Below, one piece after another: positions 49,570-60,690 of a stretch of 64,000 nt of DNA. Position 1 is the first letter of the stretch; each line of letters opens with the position of its first letter. Source of the stretch: Prunella strophiata. Its lineage: Eukaryota > Chordata > Aves > Passeriformes > Prunellidae. The DNA is taken from positions 15,825,585 to 15,889,584 of the forward strand of contig JAZBQD010000019.1 in the NCBI GenBank assembly GCA_036583965.1. Reading direction: 5' to 3'. Under the pieces are notes generated by a model. That model saw only the letters and a list, made by a program, of their open reading frames with translations, was not told where the DNA came from and made no database searches. The translations under genes were made by a program, and so were the position numbers.

Positions 49570-52093
49570 GTTTCTGGATTCAGTTAAAAGGAGAGATGTC
49601 CTGTCCCCAGATGAGCTCTAGGGGACACTTCAAGTTTGAGGTCTTTCCTTAGATGACACAGATCTTCACTGCTCTGAGTTCTGCCATTCCTGTGCTTTCT
49701 GGCTGTCAGAATTCCTAGGCCTGGAAATGGAGAGGAGTTGGAGAATAGTACCTGACATAGATTTAATGCTGAGAAATTTCCTTCTTTTGTAAAGAAAGCT
49801 GGTCTGCCTAAAGCTCAAAAGCCTTTGTTGTGTATTTGAAGGGGCTGTTTCCTTGTATGCAGTGCAGTTCTTCTTGACATTAGAGTAATTTGTTAAAGTT
49901 CTCCACAGCTCTAAATGGCTTTTGGAAAACAGCTCCCACCTCTCTCATCTTCATCAGTTATCTCAAGTTTGCCTTACAGAGCTTTTTGGAGGCTCCTTAA
50001 GGCAACAGGATGAGAAATAAGTCACTGGAAATTCAGCTTAGATGCTCATTTCTCTTGACATGTTGACTGGTGTAGAATAGCCTTGAGGTTGTGCCTTATT
50101 CCTGTTAAACTTTGTTGTGCTGTGGCAAGCTTAGTGCTTGGGTGATCTTTTTAGGGTTATTACCATTAACAATAAAGCACTGTGAGGTTCCCTTACAGAA
50201 AGCATAAAAAAGCCAGGCTCCCTCTGGAAATACTTAGAGTAACAAATGAGCCAAATTAACAAGTAGAATACATTAGATAGTTCTCAATGCTGAGGTGAGC
50301 ATCAGGAAGATTCAGGAAGCTACACAAGGAGCTAAGAGATGGAAGAATCACTCCATCCTTGGCAGTAAAGGCAATGGAGTCCACAGGCAGGAGGAATGTA
50401 TGTGTGAGAGGAAGGGTCAGTATATGCAGAGTAGGGGCTGGGGCAGGATGAAAGTCCAGGGAGCTTGAAGTCAAGGTGGAGCCAGAGACTGGTGGAGGCA
50501 CAGGGGTGGTCACCACAGTGTAAAAGGAAGAACTCACACACAGCATCAGAAGTGCTGCAGGAGGCTTGCTGTCAGAGCTCTGCTGAGGCCACCTTTCAGA
50601 GCTGTGACATGTTCAGTCTGGGTGCTGTGCTTGCCTCCTGCCCCATCAGGGTATGGGCTGTCTGTAAGGAGCTCATCCTCTCAGTGTGCTGGGGAAGACA
50701 CACAGTGTGGGAGCTCCCTGTCTTTTAAACAGAGGCACAGAGGGACTAAAAGAGCTGTCTTGTTCCACTCTGGAGATGTTGAGATACTCAAGTAGTTTTA
50801 CTGTTAGCAAGCTCAAGCTAATGCCCTGATCACTGGATCATGCTAGCTCCACAGGGTGTGTTTTAGGTGCTGCATAAAAGGGCATGTATGCATAGACATG
50901 TGTGGTTGTTTAAGAGGCATTAGGTAATAAGATACTCTAGCTCTAAAAAGAATAAAATCTCATCTTGTATTTGAAAGCTGATAGCTCTGCATTAGATTCT
51001 GGAAGTACTAGGGGCAGAAGTCTCATGAAAACTGGAAATTCTGGGGTTTAGTGGCTGGAAATGAACCCAGCTTCTGCTCCTCTGAGCTGATGAGGCTTTT
51101 TATCCAGGCTATACTGCAAGGGTGAGAACTGCTGGTCTGACAGTCTTGATGACCAGCTGTGTGAAAGGCTGTCCCATGAGGCAGCAAGGCTGGACATATC
51201 TTTGGGGAATCCATTCTTTGTGTTCTGCAGGGATTACTGAGTATGTCAGACACATATATTGCCACTGAGAGGTGCCTTGTGCCCTATGAAGGAAAGCTGC
51301 TGTGTCTTGTGGGTGATGCAGTAGGTTCATTAGACCCCAGTGCTGGATCCTCTTAGCCTCAAATGAATAATCTCCTTTCAGCAGCCAGTTCAGACTATGT
51401 AGTCACCAGGAAGCAAGTTTCCCAGTGCTGGGGTAGAAAAGTCTGCATCCCAGGTAGTATCTGGAGCAAAATCACTTGCTGGGAATAGATTATGCCATTC
51501 TTTTCTCTCCAGCAAAGTGCATCTCCTGAGGCCATCTCATCATACTCTGAAGTATCTTCTGTAGTACGTTTTCTTCTTTGAAAAAATCAGTTTAAGTGAA
51601 GTAGAACTTCATGAAGGTCTGTTAATTGTAGGAACTTTTGCACGAATGGATTTAAAGAATTAAGTGGAAACATTGGGATGGCTTTGGGAAGTTGGGTGAA
51701 ACAAAGAGAAGTGCTAACTTTGGATATATTTGTCTAATTTTGAGTAGAGTAAGATGGATGTGTGTTTCCCACTAACTTTATAGAGCCAGGCTGGGGTAAT
51801 AATGAAGGAATTCAGCTTCTAAGAACCAGAAGGAAGTTTTGTTGGGTTTGCAAGGCCAGTACCTGGCAGCTGTGTCTGTGTTCCTGGCCAAGATGCAGTA
51901 GTGCAGTCATGACCTCAGTGAACAGGGAATTGAGTTCCCAAGGCAAAGATCCATGAGGTCGTTAACTTTACTTTGTTCTTGTAGTCAGAAAAGGAGAGTA
52001 TGAACATAGAGAAGTAGCAAGCAATGAAGATCCAGTGAAGCAGCAATCTTTTCACCTCTGCCAAAAAAAAATTCAGCCCTTATCATTCAGCCC

Positions 52094-52131
52094 TTAATAC
52101 TGTCTTCAGCCCAGCTAGAAGACAGTAATAA
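52094..52131. repeat. Inverted repeat close to the 118-nt exon
   Basis: TACTGTCTTC (52098-52107) pairs perfectly with GAAGACAGTA (52118-52127) across a 10-nt loop. After one mismatch, three further pairs extend the stem. It lies 433 bp upstream of the exon. Confidence 0.9.
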
Positions 52132-52564
52132 AAACAACATAAAAGAATGCAGATGTATTTCTGAGCCTAGTTCAGATAGTTGTGATGTTCACATGCAGTA
52201 ATTGAATGCAAGGCTGACCCCAAGATCGCTGTGTGCCATCTTTCTTCTCCTAATGGCTATTCTCAGTCCTGCTCTCAGTTCTTACTGTGGCACTTTGCCA
52301 CTGGCTCCCTTGTGAGCTAAAGTGGTTGCAGCACAGGTTTTGCTACTGATGGAGTCTAGAGGAGGAATTTGCCATCTAAACCATTAGCTGTCACGTTTGT
52401 GTTTGTTTCAAGTGTCAGTGTTTTGACTGTGGGGACTTTCAAAGTCCATTTGACTCCCCTTGAAGAGAAGCTGGACTTTTAACATTATATATACTCTTCT
52501 CATTATTTTTCTACACTCTTCAGCCAACCTAATGCCATTTTTCTTCCTATATGTTGTTTTGCAG

Positions 52565-52682
52565 GAGTACATTGATGCTCATCCAGAAACCATTATCCTA
52601 GACCCTCTCCCAGCTATTCGTACACTTCTGGATCGATCCAAGTCTTACGAGCTGATTCGGCGAATAGAGGCATACATGCAAG
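52565..52682 (+). CDS. ITPK1: ITPK1 internal coding exon (39 codons plus 1 nt)
   Basis: This is the third ITPK1 exon. The 118 nt start in phase 0 with EYIDAHPETIILDPL and end ELIRRIEAYMQ, plus one G that must complete a codon in the next exon. It corresponds to about residues 83-121 of the vertebrate protein, the end of the N-terminal domain just before the ATP-grasp region. A probable branch point CTAAT (A at 52532) lies 32 nt before the TTTTGCAG acceptor. The donor is AAG|GTAGGC at 52683, weaker than the previous one. The last full codon is CAA (Gln), where I recall Glu in mammals. The next exon, expected to start with Asp-Asp-Arg-type codons, is not found in the remaining 11.3 kb, so the gene runs off the right edge. 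Confidence 0.97.
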
Positions 52683-53560
52683 GTAGGCCAACATCTGTGC
52701 TCCCTGGAGGCTCTTGTTGTGACTAGAGAAGAAAGCAGCTTCCTTCTGGAGGCTGGATGTGAAGTTGGAAGTAGTGGTTTTGTGCTCCTTGCGTTGTCTC
52801 TCCATGGGAGCACAAACACTGAAGCATTCCTGTGTCACAGGATTGCCCTCTGGAATCCTGTGCTCTTCTTCTTCCATGTACACGAAGGAGGTTTGTATCT
52901 GATTAAAGATATGATGTGGATTTAATGGGGAGCATATTTACCACAGTGAGCACTCTCACAAATCTTCTGGAAAACATTGTCTTCTTGTTGTGTGCTGGTA
53001 AATTGAAATGACTCTACAAACTCAACAGCTTGTAGTAAGAATCCTGAGGCCTGAAATTGGGGAAGAAGAAGAAAAATTGGTTTTGGAAAGGATCAAAAGA
53101 AATTAAAGTGTAAATAGAGCTAAGATCTTTGAGAAGTACTGGAAGCCTATTGCACAAGCAATTGCTAGGAGGAACATAAATGCATGTCTGCTGCTGGCTT
53201 GTTACCTGACATAAACTGTTGCCCTTAATTGGTATCATTTTAGGAGTCATGCCTTTTCAATCTGAAGAGTTCTCTTACCTTCTCATTTTAACCATTGCAA
53301 CTGTTGGGTTTAATCTTTCATTCCCTTTTTACTTCTGCTGCTGTCATGTTCTTGAAACATTTATTGGCTTTTGAATTTAAATCTAGAATAGCTCTGAAGT
53401 AACTCTTTAGTGTGTTAGATGACTGTAATGGAGGAAAATTGCATTTCTGAACTATGTTGTAATGGAATGTTATTGGAAATACTGTTGAGATTGTGTTATC
53501 ACTATCTTGATGGGCAGGCAAGAAGCTCAGCAATTTGTATTTTTATACGAATTGTATAAA

Positions 53561-53586
53561 ATTGTATATAATTATTTATATACAAT
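53561..53586. repeat. AT-rich perfect inverted repeat, 11-bp stem
   Basis: ATTGTATATAA and TTATATACAAT are separated by TTAT, within a wider AT-rich patch (about 53535-53620) with more GTATA-type words. It is a candidate cruciform site or DNA-unwinding patch. Confidence 0.95.
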
Positions 53587-55820
53587 AAACAGTTGTATAT
53601 TTTGGGTTGTATGTTGTGGGTTTATGGACATATTATTTGCATATAACCTGCCTGGCCCCTCTGGCACCATTCGTATGTAGAAATAAGATTAATAATTCAC
53701 AGCACTCCCTTCTGTCTTTTGGAATCTCTTAGGAAGAAAATCCTTAATTAGTTTAGAATGGTTTTATTTTGGAGTGGCTATTGCTGTTTGTGTGTGGGAG
53801 AAAGGTGATTGGGATTTTGTTCTAACAACAGAGAGATTCAGTAGAGTTTGGCTTTGTTCTTTTTTTTTTTCCTTAAATTGCTATCAGTACTATTGTTATC
53901 CCTCTGAGAACAATGTGTTTGGGAGAGCATCCAGTTTTTGCAAGCAGTTTGTCTTCCGCATATTTCAGCCTGCTTTGGTCAAACTGATGAGGAAAAGAAA
54001 TAAGTCCTTAAGGAGAAAAAAGAAAAAGGAAATTTGTACTCAGGTAAAACTGACAATTCAAAAAGAAGCTGTTAATAAAGTTGAGGAATGAAGTAAGGAA
54101 TGGTGTAAGCTAATGTCATGGACTGCTGCAGTGCTTGGTAACCATTATTTCCCCTGACCCTCTGTCCCCTTCCCCCCAGCACTTTCCTCCCCAGTCTTAT
54201 TTCTGTCTCATAATCAGAAATATCACGACCAAGACCTTGAACCAACTCTGTATTTAGCAAGGGAAGTCTCAGGAGAGATGAATAATTGTCTAACTTCTTG
54301 TTCTGGCCTAAGTAGATCAGCCTCTGTATTCCTGCACATGATGATCTGCAGTAAGAGAAAAGTTACACCACTCTAGGCAGTGCTGTGGGCTTTTCTCCCC
54401 TTCCTTGTTTTCACCTGCTAAGTTATGTTTTCTCTATGCAGCTACCATCTCAAATCCCAAGGCCATGAGCACTTAGAAAAGCCAAACAAGAAGTAACACA
54501 TCTGTGAATAGCATGAAATCTTAGGAGCCACATCTTTATTGTTCTGGAATTTCATTATGGAAGTAACTACAAAGAAAATAATATCCTAGTCTTCAGCTGT
54601 AACTAGAGAGCCTTTTATAATCACAGGATACAAAATTAATGTGATGGGTTAAGTTCAGTGCAAGGGATTGTCTCTTCTGAAGGAGTGTTGTAAACTCGGG
54701 AGGGTTGAGTTTGTAGGTAAGGAGAAGCCTTCTGCTATTCAAAGTCTTTAAAAAAAATTCAGTTTTTATTTACAGATCAGTTTTGAATTTCAGTGATTAT
54801 TGCCTCTATTTCAATTATGTTTTAAAGTAACTATAAATGCAGTATAGTCTTTATGTATGATCCTCAGTTTACACTTTATTTATTTATGTATTTATTAAGT
54901 AATACTCTAACCTAATGAAAATAACTACATTTTCTGATGCTGTGTTGAAAAGTTGTCATTCTTCAGGTTTGAAATTCAAAATCTGCCACTTAAAATTATG
55001 CTTAAGATGGTAATGGATGATCACTGTGACTGGGCACTAACTAAGCTTTTCATATTACATTTTTTGTTTAAAGATTGAAAGCTTTTGAAATTCCCTACAT
55101 ATCTTACAAGTAATAATCCAAACTGAAGGAACTTAAATGAAAAGTGAAGTAAACATGCTACTGACTCAGTGTGCTATCTAGTTAGTGTTCCAGCTGCTGC
55201 TCAGCTTCCTCTTCTGTCTCAAGTGACTTACTAGTTTCTCTGATAACATTTGAACTTGCAGATCCTGAAGTTAATTTCTTTAACCACTTGCTCCAGGCTT
55301 TTTCTTCCATTGTTTTAAAATTTTGTTGTTCTTAAATTTAGCTAGAAATGTAAAATTTGTACAGACAAAAGTCTTAGTGAAGCTCTCCTAGAAAAGAGAA
55401 CTCCTGCATGAGCTGAGCTGCAGCTCCTTAGTTTCTCTCTTCCTAGCAGTTGTCTTTGAAGGATGGGAGCTATTTCCTCATGACACTCTAAACTATATAC
55501 ACCCCTTTAGCTTCAATGTTTTCATCCTTGCATGATATCAAAATAATTTATGTTTGATTGTTTACTATTATATAAGATGTAGTTGCTGCTGTGTGTGCTT
55601 CTTTCCCATTTTGGGGGATATTACAGAACAGATCACAGCATCCTTCTCTATTCCCTGGATTTCTTTTTGTCAGATTCTGTCTGTCTTAGAAATACTCCTC
55701 TCACAGCTGCATGTATCTTTTGTTACTAGGAGGCAAGCTCACATGATGAAATCAGTAAGGCATTTGATTTGGGGCTTGGGGTTTTCTGCTTGGTGCTGGT
55801 TCTGCCTTGCTGTGTGGTTT

Positions 55821-55854
55821 TGGTCATGGAGTCATGGTCATTTGGTCATGGTCA
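55821..55854. repeat. Interrupted TGGTCA short tandem repeat
   Basis: TGGTCA-like hexamers recur about five times with small spacers (GTCATGGTCA cores). Confidence 0.85.
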
Positions 55855-58800
55855 CCCCTGTGACTCCTGACACTCCTCTGCCTGCCAAGATGCCACATGG
55901 TTTTGGGCAGAAACTCTTCTCCAGGTACACAAACACTGCTCCCATACAGCAAGTCTCTGTGCCAAGCAAGCTGTGGAGGTGCTGCTCTACCAGAAAGTGT
56001 GGACCTGTTGTTGAGTAGAAAACTGCATTTACAATTCAACACCAAAGCAGACAGTCAGGGCTGGGTTTTTTGGACATTATGGAGCATGTACATTGCTGGA
56101 GCAGTGCATACTTAGAGCTTCTCAAAATCAGGCCACCCAGTTAAAAGTGCATGAAAATAGCTGTATATACATAGCTTTAGGCATCCACCTTTTCAAATTG
56201 TAGCCTCTTTTCTCTGTGGCCTACTTTTCAGAGCTGTTTTGGTCAGAGGGGAGAGAAGAATAGTCACACAGGTCAGCTTCAGACACCTCTTATTTTTATT
56301 TGAAGCTCCTATTAAATTGAAACTAGATTTTTCTTTTCACTTTAATGCCTCCTAATCACCCACCTGGCACTCACTTCTTTATGTAGGGACATATCAGTAA
56401 GGTAATCTTTAGTTAGAGGGCAGATGTCAGCTAATGTAAATAACCACACCAGTTTTTGGCTGCAGAAGCCTGCCTTGTTGATTGTATACTCTCTTTCCAC
56501 CAAGAACACATGCAGATAGATGTCTTATTACCTCACTCAAAATGTGTGGTATATGTTCACTCACTGGATTTTAATTTCTGTCTGAAAACTAGTACACCTG
56601 TGTGGAAGGAAGGAGTTGGAATGGAATTGATATTCTCTGTGGCTGTAAGCAGTTTGTCCAAAGTGCCTCAGCTCACAGCAGTGCTGCATGTGGCAGTCTC
56701 TATAGCCAGCTGCCAGCACTTGGTAGCCTCAGTCCTGCCCTGTGAAACTGGAAGCACACTGGGACATTTGCCCCAGGGAAGTGTCACCTGCCATCTTTCT
56801 CATAGAAGCTCATTCATTCGTTGTGGAGGAGGATAACAAAGAGACATCAGCATGTTGGTGTTATGATAACAAGCCCTGGCTTTGAAATTTAAACTAGACA
56901 GCTGCTTCCAAAGGACTATTCCTGTCCTGAGAGAGGTGGCAGGAAGAGTAAGTGGGAAGCCCCAAAAGGAACCTGGAATCTTCTGTCTTGTACCATGTCT
57001 TGCTATTGTTAAAACAGTTTACAAAAGGATTTTCCAGGGTAAGACTGTTGAAAGTTAGCAATTTCATTATCAGAAAATATGAACAGGCTCTCCATTCCCT
57101 TCCTGCCTTTCCTCTCCCCCTTCAGATTTTCATTATTTTGAGCTGTGATCTCTGTCCCAGCACAGGTAGGAGGGGGCTGGGGGCAGCTGTGGGTATGGTG
57201 GGCACAGTCCCTGTTCTCCCAGCCAGGAGTGGCAGTCAGCCAGCTGCTGCCACTGGCCTCTGGGATCCATCAGCTTGGGGCTGTTCAAGGCACTCTGCAG
57301 GCCAACAGGCACAAAGCCCAGACAATAATACAGAAAACATTTTTATTGTTTTGTCTCACAGTGTGCCAGTCAGAGCTCCTTGAACCAACAAACAATCTTC
57401 ATCTTGGATCCTAGTAGTCTTTATGGCCTCTGAGCTTTCAAAATAAGCCTGCCTGTAAAGTTCAGATGTTATTTTTGGGTGCAGTCTTTAACTCTCCTGT
57501 GCTTTTTTGACCAGATATGAGGAATCTGCACCCCCCTTTCACTCTCTTTTGCTTATCTGAATCTGAAAAGAAACAAGGCTGGACCTTTTATCCTTTTATT
57601 ACATACCAGTGTTGGAAATTTTTGTTTTACTTCTACATGCATAATTTCAAAGCATTTTTCTACTTGATAAAGCTGAAAAAGTGGAAAGGTTTATGTCTAT
57701 TTAAGTGAGAGCTTCTATGAGTTTTGTGTTAAGGGCTTGGGTGGATCTGAGCATCGACTGAATCTGCATTTTATGGGGTAAAAAAATAAGCCATGACTGC
57801 ACTCCGTGGTTATAGGGCATTCCTAAGACATCTCCAGTTTGGGTTTTATGAACAGAACATGGATTAATTCTTGAGGATTATTGTCTCCCTAGAATTGGGA
57901 AAAGAGGAGCAGGGAATCTTCTTGTTATGATGAAGTCTTCACTGAATAAACTAGATGTTTTAAATTCCAGCATGGTTGTGTTTGAAGTTATTCTGATCCT
58001 CTTGAGCAGAAATTTCCTTGGCTGACATCCAAATTTCCCAAGTATCTGGGTGCTAGAAAAAGTAATGAAGGAGCATTGAAAGATAAATTGCTCAAAGCAT
58101 CGATGTAAAACTTAACTGGGAATACTTTTTGCAGTAAGTGGCTTTTCACAGTGTTTCTACTTATATTGTCACAAGATCAAAGGTCAAGAAATAAGTCTTG
58201 AAAAATAGGACCTTTCATCTGAGTTGGAAACCAGGGTTTGGCTGATAGACTATTACTCCAGTTCTGGTGTAATGTGTTTATGTCATTTTTGCTGCTGAAG
58301 AAGCAGTTTTTTCTGGTGTGGACAAGAAAATTAGCATCCCTTACATTTTCTCAGATAAGTATCTAGCCCACATGTGGTAAGCCTGGTTAGATTAGAATCT
58401 CCCCTCATGCAGAGTCCAGCAGGACCTTAAGGCTTTATCAAGGTTGCATGGAATCAGCTGATGGTAACACTGCCTGGGAGGATGCTTTCCTTTACCACTA
58501 GGACCACTAACATCCCATCTAAAATTGGCTTCCATTTCACTTATCTGCTGGCTTTGTGCAACTGTTCCTGCTGAGTGTATCAGTAAAGAAAATCATGAAA
58601 GCTTGAGTGCATTTATGTTCTTGACGTCAGTAATTGTGTCTGTCTCACGAATTTTCCAAACGGCTTTCAGAAATTAGAGTGGATGGGGCTGAAAGTGTAA
58701 AGGTTGATGAGAGGGACTTGAAAGGGTATGAATTTCTTGAATAGTTTATGATTGAGTGGAACTAAACCTCAATGGTCAGTTGCTTGATAGTCTTCCTACA

Positions 58801-59308
58801 CAAGGTCATTTACTTGTCATTGTCATTTGATACACTACACCACTAACATCTTGCTTTTCTCTCTGTTTGGGATGCCCTGTTTACAGTAGTGCTTGGAAGG
58901 TGCTGATATTTTGTTTTTCTGATGTATAAATGCTGCATATGGGGTGGAAATAGAGATCCCAATGCATTCATGGGCTGATACAGCTATATGGAGACAGTTG
59001 GCACCTCTGGAGTGTCAGTAATTGTGGTTCAGGAAACAAACCTGAGCGCCTTTCCTTACACTTTTATGTGTAAAGGATACAAAACTGATTCAGCAGGAGA
59101 CAGCTTTGGCCCATGAAAACAAAAAGATGCTATGCTGAGAAGAGAAAGTGGTACTGTCACAGCCCTGTGTGGCATCCCTTTGTATCCTGTTGGTGGGCAA
59201 GGTGTATGTGGAGCATGTTTCAGAACTCCTGCCATTTGTAGGGAAATACACAACCTGTTTAGTTCTCTACACTGAGAGTGAACCACTGCTTGTTAAATTG
59301 GGTTAAAA

Positions 59309-60690
59309 ATCACAGAATCTCACAGAATCACAAGGTTGGAAGACACTTTCAAGATGATCAAGGCCAACCCATTCCCTGACACCTCAACTAAACCATGTCA
59401 GCGAGTGCCACATGCAGGTGTTTTTTAAACACATCCAGGAATGGTGACTCCACCACCTCCCTGGGCAGACCATTCCAGTACTTTATTACTCTTTTAGTAA
59501 AAAACATGTTCCTAATATCCAACCTACGTTTCCCTTGGCACAGCTTGAGACTGTGTCCTCTGGTTCTGTCAGTTGCTGTCTGGAGAAAGAGGCCAACCCC
59601 CACCTGACCACAGCCACCTTTCAGGGAGTTGTAAGGAGTGATAAGGTCACCCCCGAGTCTCCTTTTCTCCAGGCTAAACACCCCCAGCTCCCTCAGTTGT
59701 TCCTCTCAGGTGTTCCAAGCCCCTCACCAGCCTCATTGCTCTCCTCTGGATGCTCTCCAGCATCTCAGTGTCCTTCCTAAACTGAGGGCCCAGAACTGGA
59801 CACAGCACTCAAGGTGTGGCCTCACCAGTGCTGAGCACAGGGGGAGAATGACCTCCCTGCTCCTGCTGGCCACACTGCTCCTGATACAGGCCAGGAGCCA
59901 TTGGCCTTCTTGGCCACCAGGGCACACTGCTGGCTCATGTTCAGCTGCTGTCACCAGCACCCCCAGGTCCCTTTCTTCCTGGGCACTGTCCAGCACACCG
60001 TCCCCAGCCTAGAGCATTGCAGGGGGGTATTGTGGCCAAAGTGCAGGACTTGGCACTTGGGTTTATTAAACTTCATCCTTTTGGACTCTTGCCCATCCAC
60101 CCAACTGTTCCAGGTGTCTTTGTAGAGCCCTTCTCACTTCCAACACATGCTCCCAGCTTAGTTCCATCTGCAAATTTACCAATGAAAGACTCAATCCCCT
60201 CATCCATGTCATCAATAAAAATACTGAACAGAGCTGGCCCCAGCACAGAGCCCTGGGGGACACCACTGGTGACTGGCCCCAGCTGGATACAGCACTGTTC
60301 CCCACCACTCTCTGGGCCATCCAGCCAGTTCCTAACCCAGCACACAGTGCTCCTGTCCAAGCCATGGGCTGCAGCTTTTCCAGGAGTGTGCTGTGGGAGA
60401 CAGTGCTAAAGGTCTTGCTGGAGTCCAAACAGACACATCCACAGCCTTTCCTGCATCCACCAGGTGGGTCACCTGGTCATGAAAGGAGACCAGGTTGGTC
60501 AAACATGACCTCCCCTCCTAAAGCCCTGCTGGCTGGGTCTGATACCCTGGCTGGGTCTGATACCCTGGCCATCCTGTAAGTGCTGCATGATGACACTCAG
60601 TATACACTGCTTATACCAGAATATACCTTACCAGGTACTTGAGGTCAGGCTGATAGTCTGAGTAATGGAAACTGTGTATCCCTCCAATAG
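59309..60690 (-). mobile_element. CR1 LINE with reverse-transcriptase remnant, antisense
   Basis: This 1.4-kb, 5'-truncated CR1 is the longest in the window. Its 3' tail is at the left (CACAGAATCTCACAGAATCA at 59312-59331). Minus-strand frames recover ORF2 pieces in order from right to left. They are a segment with [20 protein letters not shown] (frame 60073-60360), the 'RDLGVLV...ALVRPHLE' region (59733-59996), and the C-terminus with [11 protein letters not shown] and LPREVVESP (59388-59681). The frames are offset by indels. The catalytic FADD motif is FADG, since the codon at 60163-60165 gives Gly. Intact CR1 is about 4.5 kb, so most of ORF1 and ORF2 is missing. Confidence 0.95.
60533..60568. 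repeat. 18-bp tandem duplication inside CR1
   Basis: CTGGGTCTGATACCCTGG occurs twice in tandem, identically, within the CR1 copy at 59309-60690. It therefore arose after, or in the source of, that insertion. Confidence 0.95.

Larger units (their letters stand above)
44812..52564 (+). other. ITPK1 intron between the 126-nt and 118-nt exons
   Basis: This is a 7,753-bp GT-AG intron. It contains a 100-bp direct duplication (46878-46976 and 49067-49166) and two inverted repeats (49550-49569 and 52094-52131). I see no CR1 or LTR in it. The longest open frame, on the minus strand at 45042-45617 (191 codons), has no domain I recognise and carries no sign of a gene. Confidence 0.85.

Noticed and set aside
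52460..52726. 88-codon frame covering the 118-nt exon
   Set aside because: It is an intron read-through frame. The real coding part is bounded by the AG at 52564 and GT at 52683.
53774..54091. 105-codon frame with a Lys/Arg-rich C-terminus
   Set aside because: The basic tail comes from an A/G-rich stretch (AGGAGAAAAAAGAAAAAGGA). No exon signals or family match.
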